Shown: positions 62,783-64,000 of the stretch, piece after piece
Numbering within the stretch: position 1 is the stretch's first letter
Layout: each line of letters starts with the position of its first letter
NCBI GenBank assembly: GCA_965242505.1
Contig: OZ251449.1
Span: forward strand, 868,001 to 932,000
Length of the DNA: 64,000 nt
Reading direction: 5' to 3'
Source: UBA2966 sp965242505
Lineage (GTDB): Bacteria > Pseudomonadota > Alphaproteobacteria > UBA2966
The notes under the pieces: model-generated
Told to the model about the DNA's origin: nothing
Databases searched by the model: none
What the model saw: only the letters and a program-made list of their open reading frames with translations
Translations under genes and position numbers: made by a program

Positions 62783-64000
62783 TCAAACGGCGCGGTCGGT
62801 TCCGTTACCGCCGACCCCGAGGGTCTTCAACTTGCGATGAAGCGCCGACCGCTCCATGCCCACGAATCCCGCCGTTCGAGAGATATTCCCGCGGAACCGC
62901 GTGATCTGGGCCGTGAGATACTCGCGTTCGAATACCTCGCGCGCCTCGCGGAGGGGCATGGTCATGATCTCCTCGCGGCCATTGAACGTGATGGCCGATT
63001 GGGTCCCCGTCGTGTACTCCGGCGGCAACTCGTCGACCCGGATGACCCTGTCGGACTGGTCCGGCGTCATGATCAGGAGGCGTTCGACCAGGTTCCTCAG
63101 TTCGCGCACGTTCCCGGGCCACTCGTAGGCCTGGAGGATCGCCAGCGCGTCTTCGCTGATTTCGCGCGGGGTGAGGCCCGACGCCCTGGCGATACGCTTG
63201 AGAAAGTAGCGCGCGAGGATGGGAACGTCGCCGCGGCGATCCTTCAGCGGAGGAACGCGGATGGGGACGATGTTGAGTCTGTGGTACAGGTCCTCCCGAA
63301 ACCGTCCGGCCGCGATCTCGGCCATCAGGTCGCGCGTGGACGCGCTGACCACTCGCGCATCCACCTGGATGTTGGTGGTCCCTCCGACCCTCTCGAAACG
63401 TTGCTCCTGGAGGACGCGAAGGATCTTCGCCTGCGTTTCCAGCGGCATGTCCGCAACCTCGTCGATGAACAGCGTCCCGCCGTGAGCTTGCTCCAGCGTG
63501 CCGATCTCGCGCCTCCGGTCGGCCCCTCCCGCGCCCCGCTCCACGCCGAACAGTTCGACCTCAACCCGTTCGGGCGCCATGCTGGCGGCGTTCAGAACGA
63601 CGAACGGCCCCCTCGACCTTCCCGAGCGTTCATGCAGCAATCGAGCGGCCACTTCCTTTCCGGAGCCCGATGGCCCGATGATCAACGCGCGCGCGCCGGT
63701 GGGCGCCACCTTGTCGATGACGGCCTTCAGGGCGTCGATCTCGTGCGACTCGCCCATCAGGTCCGTCTCGTGCCACGTTCGGAGACGAAGTTCCCGGTTT
63801 TCACGGCGCAGGCGCGCCGTCTCGATGGCCCTCGAGACGACGGTGATCAGGCGGTCGGTCTGGAACGGCTTTTCGATATAGTCGTATGCTCCTCTCTTGA
63901 TCGTGGAAACCGCCGTCTCGATGTTGCCGTGGCCGCTGATCATGATGACGGGCAGGCCGCGATGGTCGCCGAGCACCGTGTCGAGCAGCTCGATCCCGTC
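62783..64000 (-). CDS. ntrX: Nitrogen-regulation response regulator NtrX (N-terminus outside window)
   Basis: NtrC-family response regulator, C-terminal 406 residues visible. The end of the receiver domain shows VIMISGHGNIETAVSTIKRG and YDYIEKPFQ (Lys and Tyr/Phe switch residues). The central AAA domain has Walker A GPSGSGKEVAA, Walker B GGTLFIDEVADMP and arginine finger region. The loop that holds GAFTGA in sigma54 activators reads GVERGAGGADRRREIG. A Fis-type HTH (NISRTAGFVGMERSALHRKL) ends the protein. The neighbourhood ntrX-trkA-trkH is standard; ntrY should be upstream, outside the window. Confidence 0.94.
   Translation of the reverse strand, partial: DGIELLDTVLGDHRGLPVIMISGHGNIETAVSTIKRGAYDYIEKPFQTDRLITVVSRAIETARLRRENRELRLRTWHETDLMGESHEIDALKAVIDKVAPTGARALIIGPSGSGKEVAARLLHERSGRSRGPFVVLNAASMAPERVEVELFGVERGAGGADRRREIGTLEQAHGGTLFIDEVADMPLETQAKILRVLQEQRFERVGGTTNIQVDARVVSASTRDLMAEIAAGRFREDLYHRLNIVPIRVPPLKDRRGDVPILARYFLKRIARASGLTPREISEDALAILQAYEWPGNVRELRNLVERLLIMTPDQSDRVIRVDELPPEYTTGTQSAITFNGREEIMTMPLREAREVFEREYLTAQITRFRGNISRTAGFVGMERSALHRKLKTLGVGGNGTDRAV

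Overview
The window is GC-rich, densely coded DNA. The gene content points to an alphaproteobacterium, probably of the Rhodospirillales type. The main evidence is the right-hand block ntrX-trkA-trkH-dat-hfq-hflX, the block rlpA-dacC-tmk-holB-metG-tatD-mazG, and the TRAP, Liv and Dpp uptake operons. This assignment rests on synteny and protein character only.

Layout. (1) 1-7374: the end of a branched-chain amino-acid ABC operon (livH', livM, livG, livF), a hendecad-repeat coiled-coil membrane protein, and a TRAP transporter (dctP divergent from dctQM). (2) 7512-23147: a complete type I-E CRISPR-Cas locus, all on the minus strand in the order cas3-cse1-cse2-cas7-cas5-cas6e-cas1-cas2-leader-array. 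The array has 84 repeats and 83 spacers. It is cut into blocks of 21 and 63 repeats by two insertion sequences (an IS5/IS427-type and an IS630-type), both sitting in one spacer. Removing them with one copy of each target duplication restores a 33-bp interval exactly. (3) 23235-34419: a catabolic region with four Rieske-type oxygenases, a stand-alone OadA/PycB-like carboxyltransferase, a dihydroxyphthalate-decarboxylase-like protein, a beta-hydroxyacid dehydrogenase, a double cupin and an SDR. No Rieske reductase or ferredoxin is visible. (4) 34635-36605: a DUF4258-like small gene followed by a large unknown gene that appears frameshifted. (5) 36915-42636: a dppABCDF-type peptide ABC transporter. 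(6) 42819-52202: cell-envelope and housekeeping genes (DUF218, mltB, rlpA, dacC, tmk, holB, metG, tatD, mazG). (7) 52205-57208: two YdfG-like SDR paralogues, groEL with no groES beside it, and a probably leaderless AAA ATPase gene. (8) 57263-64000: hflX, hfq, a D-amino-acid-aminotransferase-like gene, trkH, trkA and the C-terminal part of ntrX, all on the minus strand.

The most informative part is the CRISPR locus. Its leader carries a perfect IHF consensus overlapping a sigma70-like promoter. The nucleotide next to the repeat is C (crRNA sense) in 75 of 83 intervals, which suggests a PAM-derived base different from the G of E. coli. Two spacers acquired far apart encode the same ten-residue motif with one substitution, implying targeting of homologous genes in diverged invaders. 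Two families of GC-rich short repeats are scattered through the intergenic gaps, often paired in opposite orientation. No tRNA or rRNA gene was recognised.
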